Assembly: GCA_036346355.1 (NCBI GenBank)
Contig: CM070585.1
Span: forward strand, 7,517,001 to 7,581,000
Source of the DNA: Rhipidocladum racemiflorum
Taxonomy: Eukaryota > Streptophyta > Magnoliopsida > Poales > Poaceae
Length of the DNA stretch: 64,000 nucleotides
Direction of reading: 5' to 3'
Below are positions 48,210 through 59,200 of this stretch, in pieces. The notes beneath the pieces are model-generated. The model had not been told where the DNA came from. It did not search any database and saw nothing but the letters and a program-made list of their open reading frames with translations. Numbering within the stretch: the stretch's first letter is position 1; every line of letters begins with the position of its first letter. Position numbers and translations under genes: made by a program.

Positions 48210-48621
48210 TTTCCTGTGTCTTCCTTTTTTTTGGTGTCTTGATGCCAAAGGGGGAGTGATCTTTAGCGTTGTCTTTGTCGTGGACTCTTTATCTTTCCGT
48301 CTGTCGCGTGTGGACTTGCTTGTGTTGCTTCATTTATTTGTTTATTTAGTGTTGTGAACTCTGTCTATTCCTTGTAATGACTTTAATGCTTATTTTATGC
48401 TTGGATTACTTTCAGTTACTTGTATTGTATTCTCGGTAGCTGTGTTTGAGGGGGAGCTCTCAGTTTTCTCTCGGTAAATATGTGCATTCGTTCCCACTCA
48501 ATTCCTCTAATGCACACATTTAGGGGGAGCTCCTCTTATTTATCTTTTGCCTAAGTCTTGTTCTCGTTATTTTATTTGCTAATTAATTGTGTTGTCATCA
48601 ATTCACCAAAAAGGGGGAGAT
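48210..48621 (+). promoter_or_regulatory. Repeated polypurine tracts before the 3' LTR
   Basis: AAAGGGGGAGTG (about 48246), GAGGGGGAGCTC (about 48449), TAGGGGGAGCTC (about 48521) and AAAAAGGGGGAGAT (48608-48621) all match a polypurine tract. The last one abuts the LTR and is the working site. Multiple upstream copies are a known mark of Sireviruses. Confidence 0.85.
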
Positions 48622-50017
48622 TGAAAGTGCATCTAGGCCCCTCAAATTGTTTTGGTGATTAATGATGACACAATTAAAGAGATCTAATGTTTTATCCAAG
48701 AATACTGCAGATATCGAGATTATATCGAAGTTTGGAATGACATTGGACACCCCCACGACTACTTAAAATCAAAAGGACGGCATCAAGACCAAAGTTGTAA
48801 TCTTTTATTCAATTGTGTCTTAAGGATAGCCGTACTATTAAGAGGGTATGACGAGAAATCGATTTTAGGATGTGCATGTGCTCAACATCAAGTCTTGCAT
48901 CTCACTTTAGCACTCCTACTCTTGGTTTTGAAAAGTTTCAATTTGAAACCGTTGCAGGTAACCGGAGTATCCGGACATTTTGTCCGAGTCTCGGATTCAA
49001 TCCGAGTGTCGGACATTTGGTCCGAGTCTCGGGTTGGACCTCTCGGTTGCTTTGTTTCCGGTGGTCCGAGTATCCGGACATTTGGTCCGGAGTCTCCGGA
49101 TAACCCGGAGTCTCCGGGTTGTTTGTCCGGACACTCCGGCCTGTTCAAAAACGGGAGTAACGGCTAGTTTTCAAAAAGAGTATTTAAAGCCTCCACTCCA
49201 CTCCAACGGCTAGGATCTCTATTGAGCTCATTCATAGCAGCATTCAAGCCATTCCTAACCATCTCAAAACATTCAATAGAGCCCCCACTTCCTCCCACCA
49301 ATTAATTTGGTTGTTGATCTTTTTGGTGAGGAGAGGAAGAAGAAAAGTGCAAAGTGCATTCATTTCATCTTGTTGAGCACTAGTTCATCCTCCAAGCGAT
49401 TCTTCGTGGTGCTATTTCTCTTGGAGGTTGAAGGTCTCCTAGACGGCTAGGAGTCACCTGAGCTACCGGCTTGTGTGGTGAGCCCGGTAGTTTGTGAAGG
49501 CAAGTCTCGCCTCGAAAGGAAAGAGACAAGAAGTGAAGCCGGCGAGTGCATTTGTGCAACACCGGAGGAAAGCGGGTTGAAAGAGACCCGGCTCAAGTGC
49601 AACCGAGCCACCTCAACGGAGACGTAGGGTTCCTTCAAGAACCCGAACTTCGTGAAAATTCGTGTCTCTCGCATTCACTTTTACTTCTTAGTATTGCTTA
49701 AGTGGATTTGAATTTGTAAAGTTAGATCTAGCTCTTTGCTTGGCTTTAAATTCAAATTCTTGCTAGCAATTGTTCTAGGTTGTTCTTGCTATATACTTCT
49801 AGTGGTTTATTGTGCTTGCTAGAGTAGTTTTTATCTCGCTCCCGTGCCAGCTAACCCGGAGAGTCCGGACTCAATACCGGACACTCCGGACAAGCCGGAG
49901 TATCCGGACCAAAAACCCGGAGACTCCGGGTTGACCAGCTCGGCCAGGTTCATTCCGCTGCGTAAATTTTAATCCGCCTATTCACCCCCCCTCTAGGCGA
50001 CATCGTTGGTCCTTTCA
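48622..50017 (+). repeat. 3' LTR of the Sirevirus-like element
   Basis: Partner of 38578-39973, preceded by the polypurine tract AAAAAGGGGGAGAT and followed by the target duplication CTTTT. Confidence 0.95.
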
Positions 50018-52646
50018 CTTTTACAATAATATTGGCTTGCAGGCCAAATAAAAAAAACCCAACAAAAATAAGATAAACCGAAATAAAACCCAATAGATTT
50101 GCCACTAGCAATCAACAGGGGTAGCAATCCTAGTTTTCTTAGTCCTCACCATCATAGTCATACTCCTCTAAAAACAACAATAAAGCAAGAGTAAGTACTA
50201 AAAGTACTCAGTAGGCTACATAGGGAATGCAACATTAATGCAAGGAATATCAATGGAAGGTTATATGATTATGTTTAGCATAAAGATGCTAGTTCACAAA
50301 TACTCTAAGTAATTTTTCAAAGACAGTATTATTTAAAAAAAATCTATTTTTTCAATAATTTTGGATTCAGAAATCACTTCTATAATCAACTCAGAAATCC
50401 CTCCTAGAACTCGACCCAAGTTTACCATGATGGAATCACTCCACCCCTACAAGTTCACTTTCCCAAAACCAACTTTTGAGAACTTTAAGATCTAATCTGT
50501 GAAAGGCTCGACATACCTATGACCTCGGGTGCGGCTAATCGATTAGTTTTACACTCTGCAAAGGTTGTATAACTTTACCCACAAGACATGGTTTCCTCCT
50601 TGTGCCAAAATACACACTTTCTTTGGTGTGCGGCAAAGAAAATCACGACAAGGCTCCATATAAAGCTCAATCCATGTAGTCATACCCACTAAGATTTCAC
50701 CGCTGAAAGGATCATCCGAATTCAGAAGCTCTCTCTTGCGCCAAGTGACAGCCTCTCACTCACACCACTTCCCACCTAATCGCATGATTGTCCATGATAT
50801 GTTGCGGTACAAAAAAACTAGGTCTGTCCCATACTAGACATGTGGTAGTACATAACGCTTTACATTCAGTAACACACAGACCGGTCCTTAATTGATTAGG
50901 CGAGCTTTCACAACCCAAGAAACCACCACACTAGTATGTCTTGTCCAATCTAAATCATATTTTTAACTTTATTATGCCATGACATAGAAGTCCATGGCAC
51001 AATTATCAATGACCTTCATAACATAATTCTCAATTCCAATAAAATCATCATTTGGCATAAAATTTCTAAAATAACATAAATGCAGGTCTAAGCATGTCTA
51101 AACACATTCCTAACTGTTTTAAAATTCATCATACATCATAAATATATTTCTATGGTGACAATGGCACAAGAAATTCGATCTTCAAATGAGGCTTTAGCAG
51201 TCATAGCATAATTTAATTTAAAACTGGGATTGAAATACATTTATAGGAACTACACATGCAATAATTTAAATTCAACATAGCATTTCAAAATTTGGATTCA
51301 ACATGGTGAAGGATGTGTAACTTGCCTTGGTAAAGTCATTGCTCTTGTTTTGGACGTTGCCCTTGAGTCCACACTTCGCTCTCGTACTCTCCCGATGTTT
51401 CAAAGTCTACGTGAATCAAGAGAAAATACAAATAAACACAAAAAATAGAGATAAAATGAACTCCAAAAATTAAATAAAATTTACCATTAAATAGAGCTCG
51501 ATTTTATAAATCTTCATGCTCTGGAATCACCTCAATCGGAACTCGTATGAGTGAGAATGGGCCCTCAAAAGTTTAAAAATAAAGAAAACGAATAAACCCT
51601 AATTATTGAATTATTTTTTTACTGAAAGATCAAATAATAACGTCACTGCTGACATCATCATCTATTTTATTTTTGACCGAATTAAATTTTTAAAAGAAAA
51701 TCTATTTTTGATGTCATGCTGACGTTAGTAAGGTTAATTAATCAAAAATAAAATTATTCTAAAAATTGTTATTAGTCTGACAAGTGGGCCCGGGTCTACG
51801 GGTTTGACTCGGTGTCCATGGTGAATCAGGCTCACCGGCTCGGCTAGGCTGGCATCATGCTGGCATCAGCGATGATGTCAGCACGAATGCGACAGTAAGC
51901 TTTGGCTTACGGCGCGGCAGTTCAGCTTTCGGATCGACGTGGCAACCGGGGAAAACAACGGCTAGACGATGGTGACAGAGCACGGCGGAGACGTGGAGGA
52001 CGATCGGTCGGACGAGCGGACTCACTGGCGACAAGAAACGACAGTGAGAAGCTTTAGTAGTCGGCAATGGCGACGACGACGGCGGAGCTTAAATGCTCAA
52101 ATTTGGCGACAAATCTGTGCGGCGAAACTCGGAAACAGGAGAGGAAAAGGCGTCGTCCTTAAATAGGCTCGGATCCCCAAGGTATCTGGCTCAGATACGA
52201 ATGGGTGGGCGCAAGGATTGCAGCGGCGTTGGAGTCCGGTGCGGAGACGACGCCAGCGGACGCTGACGGGTGGCCCCATGTGTCAGCGCGAGGGAAATGG
52301 GTTGGGCCCTAATGGGTTTTTGCCCATTAGCTCGAAACCTAATTTCCAGCATTTTTCTAATAAAAATTTCTAGAAATTCATTTAATTCAAAATACGTAGC
52401 AAAAATATTTTGAAACATTTTAAACTCAAATAAAAATATTTTCAAACAAAATTTATTTAAACTTTTCATAAATTGAAATACCATTTTTAAAAGGGTTAAT
52501 TCAAAAGCAATATTTAAAATCCAAAAAAATCTAAAAAATTCACAAACAAATAATTAAACTAAATTTCAAAAATTTAGGGTGTTACATACTTGTTATACAT
52601 TAACTATAAATACATGCATGTCGAATTGACCAGAAGGAAACAAATA

Positions 52647-52923
52647 CTCCATCCGATCACAAATAGTTGTCGTTTTGAACATATGTGCAATCAAACTTTC
52701 AAAACATTGACTGTCAGTATCTTTTTAAATATTTAAATTAGATAATAAAAATCATATGTATAGATTTATCTCAAAAAAACACTTTTATAATATTGTATTT
52801 TTTAAGTTTTATAAATATATTATAATAAAATTTAGTGTTTAAAACTGTGTCACTTAATCGACGATTTTCGCGTGATTTGCCCATGGTTGTCACTTAAAAC
52901 TGTGTCACTTTAAAAGGGAGCAG
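52647..52923. mobile_element. Stowaway-like MITE with a filler patch
   Basis: The left end CTCCATCCGATCACAAATAG and the interior match the Stowaway families at 29682-29941 and 55647-55902. TA at 52645-52646. The right end is degraded (AAAAGGGAGCAG before TA at 52924-52925). A patch at 52856-52894 is foreign to the family. Confidence 0.6.
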
Positions 52924-52980
52924 TATTTGCCCATGGTTGTCCCAAACGAGTATGCAGAGGTACAGAACTGTGACGCAAGC

Positions 52981-53300
52981 ATGGTTCACAAAATCGACGA
53001 TTTTCGCGTGATTTTCACCCGTATCGCTGGGATTCGATATAAAAAACCGGTCGATAAATCGGTCCGGTTCAAAAAAAATTTACATGTCAAAAATCAGTGG
53101 AAATTGGTCGATTTTCGTCAAAAATAGCTACAAAAGCCGACCACACAAAAAATCAACATGGTTGTCGATTTTCCATCTATAATCGTCGATTTTCCATGAT
53201 TTTTGACTTTTTTTTTTGCCCCAAAAAATTTGTTTTTTGAATTTGTCCGATTTTTGACCGATTTTCGACCTGATTTTTGCGATTATCGAACTTTACTGTT
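52981..53300. mobile_element. hAT-like MITE, diverged relative of 14853-15188
   Basis: Starts ATGGTTCACAAAATCGACG and is rich in CGATTTT/AAAATCG words, as 14853-15188 is rich in CGGTTTT. The right end is poorly matched (TATCGAACTTTACTG) and no target duplication was found. Confidence 0.4.
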
Positions 53301-54127
53301 CATCCAAAAATCATCGAAACGATAAGGTGAACCCAAGTACCCGAATTCGGAACAGAGAGCACCTTTATGTGCCGATGGCCCGATGCATTGTTCCTAGGAA
53401 AATGCTGCTCTACTAGCTAGCTAGCACCACGCCATCTCGACGAGCGCATCAACATTATCGGAGCAGGTTCCCCTGTGTGGATGGACACCACATTCGCCGG
53501 AGCATCCCTGGTTCTCCCAAGCTTTAGGGCGAGCGATGAATGAGCGACGCGACCCTTCGCGGCCAAGATATTTCGACCGGCGTCACACACCAACAGCAGG
53601 AGCGGAGGCCTGGACCAGAGGTGCGTGCGTGGCCGCGGCCGGCACCCGTCGCGTCCGTGGACGGAGCAACGGCCGGCAAAGAGCGGGACCATCCCTTCCC
53701 TTTTTTTTAAGTAGGTGATCAGGTGGTCCACGCGCTGGACCAATGCATGCTGCATACGGACGGCTAAGCGGCGCTCCCGTCTCGGACAGCGCGACGTACT
53801 GTGCAGCAGCGGGATGGGATACAAGCACCGATCGCGCGGATCCAGGGGGAGGCGCCTTCCAGTCGCGTGGAGGACCTTGAGGTTGTTCCTAAATGGTAAC
53901 CCCAGAAATCGATTTCAACTGATTTCGTTAGGGACACTGTAAGGATCTTCGAAAATCATTCATTTATATTACAATATATTTTATAAAACATCATAAAATT
54001 ATAATATTATGAAAAAAAAATACTTGTTAAGATAAATATACACATTATTTTAACATATCTAATTTAAATATTTATAAAAATATTAATAGTTAAAGTTGCG
54101 AAAATTTAACTGCACAGACAACTATGT
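53301..54127. other. Intergenic, with a Stowaway fragment
   Basis: No gene recognised. 53950-54115 resembles the middle of a Stowaway element (ACAATATATTTTATAAAACAT, TAAAGTTGCGAAAATTTAAC) without its outer ends. Confidence 0.45.
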
Positions 54128-55315
54128 AGGGATAAAAGCGGATCGGATAGTTTTCGACCGATTCGGATAATTTTCGAATACGGATTCTATCGGATCAGAT
54201 ATTTGTCGAATAATATCGGATCAGATACGGATACGGATTTTTTTTTGTCGGATACGAATACGGATTCGATATCTCACTGTCCGTCGGATACGGATTCGGG
54301 TAATCCAGATATTGATGGGTCAGATATCTGGATATGCATGTGGATTGAGCTAAGGCTACTCTTTTGACCTAAAAAGGTTTCTGAGTTTTAAAATCGTGGA
54401 GAGGTGCTTCTATGCTCTTCCTTTTAAAAGTTGCACAACTATTAAAGCATGAATGAAGGGTAGATGGTGATTACTTACCCCTTCGCTTGCTTCAAGATTT
54501 GTGCAACTTGTATTAGAAGGAAGAGCATAGAAGCACCTCTCAAAATCGTGTTCTAATTTAATTAATCCACAAATCAAGTTCTAATTATTAAAATTGGCAA
54601 ACTAGCTTCAAAAATTACAAATTTTTTGAGAAAGTTCCTGACATAATCTATCATTTTAAAAAAATTATTTTCAAGATTTTATCAGATTTGAAATTTCTCA
54701 AAAATTCAAACATTGCTGTCTTTAATGGAAAAATATTTTAAATAAGTAACTAAAAATACATAAAAACTCATAAATACATAATTTATGATTTTAAACATAA
54801 TTTTCAAATAATACAGATATTGGGTAATTACATGTAAGTGTTATATATTTTTCTAGAGACATGGTATCTAAATCTTATTAAACTTTTAGTGTATTCTACG
54901 TTTGCCTCTATCTATATATCTAAGCAAGGATCACTTTCATTTTATGTTTTGATCTACATGTATGATGAACTATCGTATGTTTGTGATAAACTAAGTCTTA
55001 CATAATTTTGTTTACGACATGATATCTAACTATTGTCTAAATGAATGAAAATGCTTATATTTGTTCAATTTTTAATAATATTTTGATTAAATCAACTAGT
55101 TATGCGCTTTTGTTGAATTTTTATTGTACAGTCTAATGGGTTATTATGTTCTGATAAATATTCGTAACCGTATCCGATTCGATTAATATTTGATCCGTAT
55201 CTATATTCAATATAATCTATATTCATATCTGAACTATTTGTATCTGTATCAAAAAATTATAAAAATAAATATAATAAAACTATTATCTATCTGTATCCCA
55301 TTTGTTTTCATCCCT
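54128..55315. mobile_element. hAT-like element, near-match TSD
   Basis: The left end AGGGATAAAAGCGGATCGGA and right end TTGTTTTCATCCCT are inverted copies of the kind seen at 18864-20481. CGGATA/TATCCG words are dense at both ends. The 8-bp flanks AACTATGT (54120-54127) and AACCATGT (55316-55323) differ by one base. A Mutator-type foldback MITE lies inside it. Confidence 0.75.
54399..54541. mobile_element. Mutator-type foldback MITE, TSD AAAATCGTG
   Basis: Long inverted arms start GAGAGGTGCTTCTATGCTCT and close with the reverse complement, continuing to a GTTGCACAA block. The exact 9-bp duplication AAAATCGTG is at 54390-54398 and 54542-54550, which is the Mutator target size. It is 143 bp and can fold into a near-complete hairpin. 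Confidence 0.9.
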
Positions 55316-55323
55316 AACCATGT

Positions 55324-55646
55324 GTGGCGATAGGGAGTCGCTGAGGCAGTCATTGACGTAACAGGTGCACAAATTATTAAGTGGTAGACCTGCTCAGCCC
55401 GGGAAAGCCCGGCCTGAAGCGTGAAGGGAAAAGGCCCAAGAAATCATTCCCCGTATGACATAGAATTTTAATTCTTTTCTTAATAAAAATTATTTTTATT
55501 ACTTTAGTCGTATTTTTTTGGACCAAGCCTAAAAGGCTAAAAATATGGGCACAAGCTTGGGAAAAATGGTTCGGGCCAAGTTACCCATGTACGGCCGAAA
55601 AATAGTTTTTCTACAATACTGGTTAAAAAAACATTTCAAAGAAATA
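55324..55646. other. Intergenic stretch
   Basis: No gene recognised. Confidence 0.4.
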
Positions 55647-55902
55647 CTTTATCCAGTCACAAATAATAGTCGTTTTGAATATCGACATAACCCCTAAAAC
55701 TCAACTTTAATCACTAATTTCTATTATAATATATTTAAAAAATCCAATAAATTACAATATTATAAAAATACGATCCGAGACAAATCTACACATAATTTTC
55801 ATGCATCCAATCTAAATATTTAAAAAAATATTGATAGCTAAAGTTTTAAAAGTTTGATTGCAAGTATACCAAACCGATAAGTTTTTGTGGATCGGAGGGA
55901 AG
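55647..55902. mobile_element. Stowaway-like MITE
   Basis: The left end CTTTATCCAGTCACAAATAA and right end GTGGATCGGAGGGAAG fit the Stowaway terminal repeat with changes. The interior (GTCGTTTTGAATATC, TTGATAGCTAAAGTTTTAAA) matches 29682-29941. Confidence 0.7.
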
Positions 55903-56274
55903 TACCTCTTAAGAAAAATATCGTTTTAAAAAACATCTCCCAAGAAAATAAAGCGGTCAGCAGTAAAATGGGACAAACGCTTTGGAAGGTTTAAAGGCTT
56001 TAGAGTACAAGACTGCTTCAGTTTAGTCGCCCACAGCCAAAATCTGTATAATACTCCCTACAACTAAGAATACTGTAACAAGATTGACCTGTTTTCCCCT
56101 TAAATCTCTTCCCACCTTGCATGTACCAAAAAAAGGTAACTGTACAAGACGGAGAACACATACACACTTATCCTCGCATCAATAGGGCATCAAATAAAAA
56201 ACATCCCTCCCGAACCATGGACAATTCAGCGAGCTCCAAAGGAAAATTTTGGTCAACTTACAGGGTAGCCACTG
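55903..56274 (-). other. DIT2 3' flank
   Basis: Downstream of the DIT2 stop codon on the minus strand. It probably contains the 3' UTR. No clear AATAAA was identified within 200 bases. Confidence 0.4.
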
Positions 56275-59200
56275 TCAATAGAGCCCCAAATATTTCCACC
56301 AAAAGGTTCCAACAACTCCCCATATCAAAGCATTAATCAAGGCTGTAACAAAACCCAGCCTGAATACATCTGGAAGCTCCAGATACCCCGCTGCGGAAGG
56401 AAAGCAACAGGTTAATGAGCAAGTGAGCAAGTCAGCAGACCTCATATGACATAAATCTAGAAGGAACATACAGAATAAAAGAAAATAATAGATGTTCTCA
56501 TTCTACATGTTTATCTGCGACAGCATGTTTTTTGCTCTGTTCATTCTATATGTCAATCTGCACCCATATGTGAATGCAGGGAGATTTCATTGGCAAATTC
56601 AGAATGTGCAACGGGTTTGCTCAGAAACTCAAAAAAAAACCTAGGAAACTGAGAATCAGAAACGTACGCGAACAAATGAATTTACCTCCAAAGTATACCG
56701 CAGCCTGCCCACTACTATAATGGGTTAGTGCACCAAACAGATTTGTGTTGAATGCCAAAGCAAGTGCTGACAGCACACGAGGAACACCAGCCGCTACATG
56801 CATAGCCAGAAACGCAGAGTATAAAGCTCCAACATGCCCAGTTTGGCTTGCAAATAGATAGTGAATGAGGAAGTAGGAGATCTCAAGAACACCAAACGCT
56901 GCAGGCCAACTCAATGAGAAAGACTCAAGCAGCTTGGCAACACAGCTTGACATCCATGACACGATTCCAAGGTTAGTGAGCTGTCCTGCCATTCCAACTA
57001 GAACTGCAAACCAGGCCAATGTATCCCATGCTGACTTTTCATTCAAGCAATCATCCCAGTCTAGCACACCAAGCAGGAGAAGAATAGAGAGCCCAAGCAT
57101 TGCAGCAACAACACTAGATACACCAATAGCATCCCTGCACAGAAATTGTGTAACAGATTATATAGTGAGCCACCATGACCAATAGTCCAATACACACACA
57201 CAAAATATTGCAGAGCATAATCTCTTATGTATAGCATTCTGAGCAGTCTGAATCATAATGCTGAAGTCATTACTCGATTACCCCTTAGCATACTAAGGCG
57301 GCTGATTGGGTGCACACTGAGATTGGGACTGGGAATAGAGATGGGATATGCTGAGGTGGGTTCAGGACATAGGTACGAATTTTCTCTACAAGCTAATTGA
57401 AAAGTAATTTCCAGACCTTGGGATTATAAATAAATCTAATCAAAACTTTTCTTAACAATGGTGAACAATATCACAGTCGTAAATTGAAACAGAATGCGAT
57501 TAATTCTAGACATACTTGACTATGTGCCTATCAGAAAAAATGCTTACCGGAACAGGCTGATTCAAAGGCAACTTAAGGATGCAACGATTAAACAAGTATT
57601 CTGCTTTGATAGATCAACACAAGCAATTTGGAGGAAGCAGCAAGAGACAGCCCATGGAAAATCTTAATGAACATCCCCCTACCTCTCTGAACTACGCTGT
57701 TGCTTTTTGCAAGGCAGGGTAATAAAATCCTATTATCTAAAAAAATCTTAATCAACGCAAAAGACAACAAGGATATCACAAGCTACAAGATTGTACTGAT
57801 ATTGCAAGTCAATATTACGGGGTGTCTTAGTAATTGAGAAGCTTACCCAAAAACCCATAATGTGACTGCAAGAATCATTGTACAAACCATAACCCATTCA
57901 TTCCTAGTCACTGGACCCATGCGCTTCAGCTTCTCTACAGCTAATGCTGGAGCATCAGGCGTATCCTTTGTTTCAGGGGGGAAGATTTTGTATAGCAAGT
58001 ATGGTGTTGCTAGCAGAGAAATAATAGCTGGCAAACTAGCAGCCTTGAACCATGATACCCATGGATTTCTAACAATAACACCAAGCTCCTCTGCTAGCTT
58101 CAAGCACAACAGATTTTGTGCTGCAGCAGTCAGGAAGAGAGCACTTGAGTTACCAGCTGCCTGTTAAGCAACATAAAGCAATATAGTTATGCCATAAGAA
58201 ATTCGATTTTAATGGTTTTAAAGAACAGAATATACAGAAACATTATGCATAGCATACTATTAGAAGCATATCATGTTATTCCTTGTAAGCTATTATGGAT
58301 TATGCATCGCTAATCATTGTAAACAGAAATTGACCATAAGAATCTAAATCCCAAATGTTCATCACACACTCTGAAGGAATTTTGAAATAGCACAAGCCCC
58401 CTTCTCTTCTTCGTTTTGACCTCACCCAAACAATGTCAAATATTGTTGTGAGATTTTTGAAGGTACAACATCCCACACACATGAGAATTTTTAATATTTT
58501 TGGAAGAATCGTCATGTCCCAACCAAAATAGTATAAGCGGCTACTCATACATGCATGCAATCCCGTGTTCATCTTGAATTACAAATTTTCAATTCTGGAA
58601 ATGAAACTTGAAGAAACATTAAACTATGTTATTTACCAATACGTGTTTTTTTTTACATTTTCAGAAACCTATGCTAATTGGTGAGCATTTGTTTACGAAG
58701 TTGTACTTGTAAACTAGCCAGTCGATCATTTCTAACCTTTCATTAAAATTAAGATTCTGTATACCACGGAAGTATACAGTCCAATTACGGTGGGATTTTA
58801 GAATGTCATTGGTTTAGAATGAGATACATCCTTTCTTTCCTAAATCTCAACCTATTTCCTAATTGATGATCAAATTACTGTCATGGTCATCCATGGATCA
58901 AATGCTGACATCATAATAACAAAATACTTAAAAAAATTAGTTGCCATGTAAATAGGCTAAATAAATACTAGGTTAGATTGGATGAACTGGGTCTTAGAGT
59001 AAATTGGGTTGATTGGCGCTTGGCAGTGGCTTAGCTAGGTTTGAACCCAAAGTCCGATAGGGACCAAACTTTGGTTCAAATGGTCAATACTTCAACCATG
59101 TTACCTATTGTGCTTAATTGTTTGGTACTTGCTATTTTTCAAAAAAACGAAGGATTTTTATCAGTTCAAATTTATCAACTTAGTGCTATAATCTAGCAAA

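Larger units (their letters stand above)
38578..50017 (+). mobile_element. Sirevirus-like copia retrotransposon, structurally complete, TSD CTTTT
   Basis: LTRs of 1396 bp each (38578-39973, 48622-50017) with CTTTT duplicated at 38573-38577 and 50018-50022. In order: initiator-Met primer site, gag, protease, integrase, reverse transcriptase, RNase H, a 3-kb region with an envelope-like ORF, and several polypurine tracts. This is the Sirevirus plan. It is 11,440 bp. The coding frame breaks at several points, most beside short base runs. Nearly identical LTRs suggest a recent insertion. Confidence 0.95.
32361..52586 (-). mobile_element. Gypsy-type solo LTR split by a CACTA and a Sirevirus
   Basis: The LTR is in three pieces: 32361-32453, 38530-38577 and 50018-52586, about 2.7 kb once the insertions are removed. 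On the minus strand it starts TGTAACACCCTAAATTT at 52586 and ends CCGGGTTTGACA at 32361. The 5-bp duplication TACTT is at 32356-32360 and 52587-52591, which proves that the distant ends belong together. It is a relative of the LTR ending at 21065. No internal domain remains, so it is a solo LTR. Confidence 0.88.
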
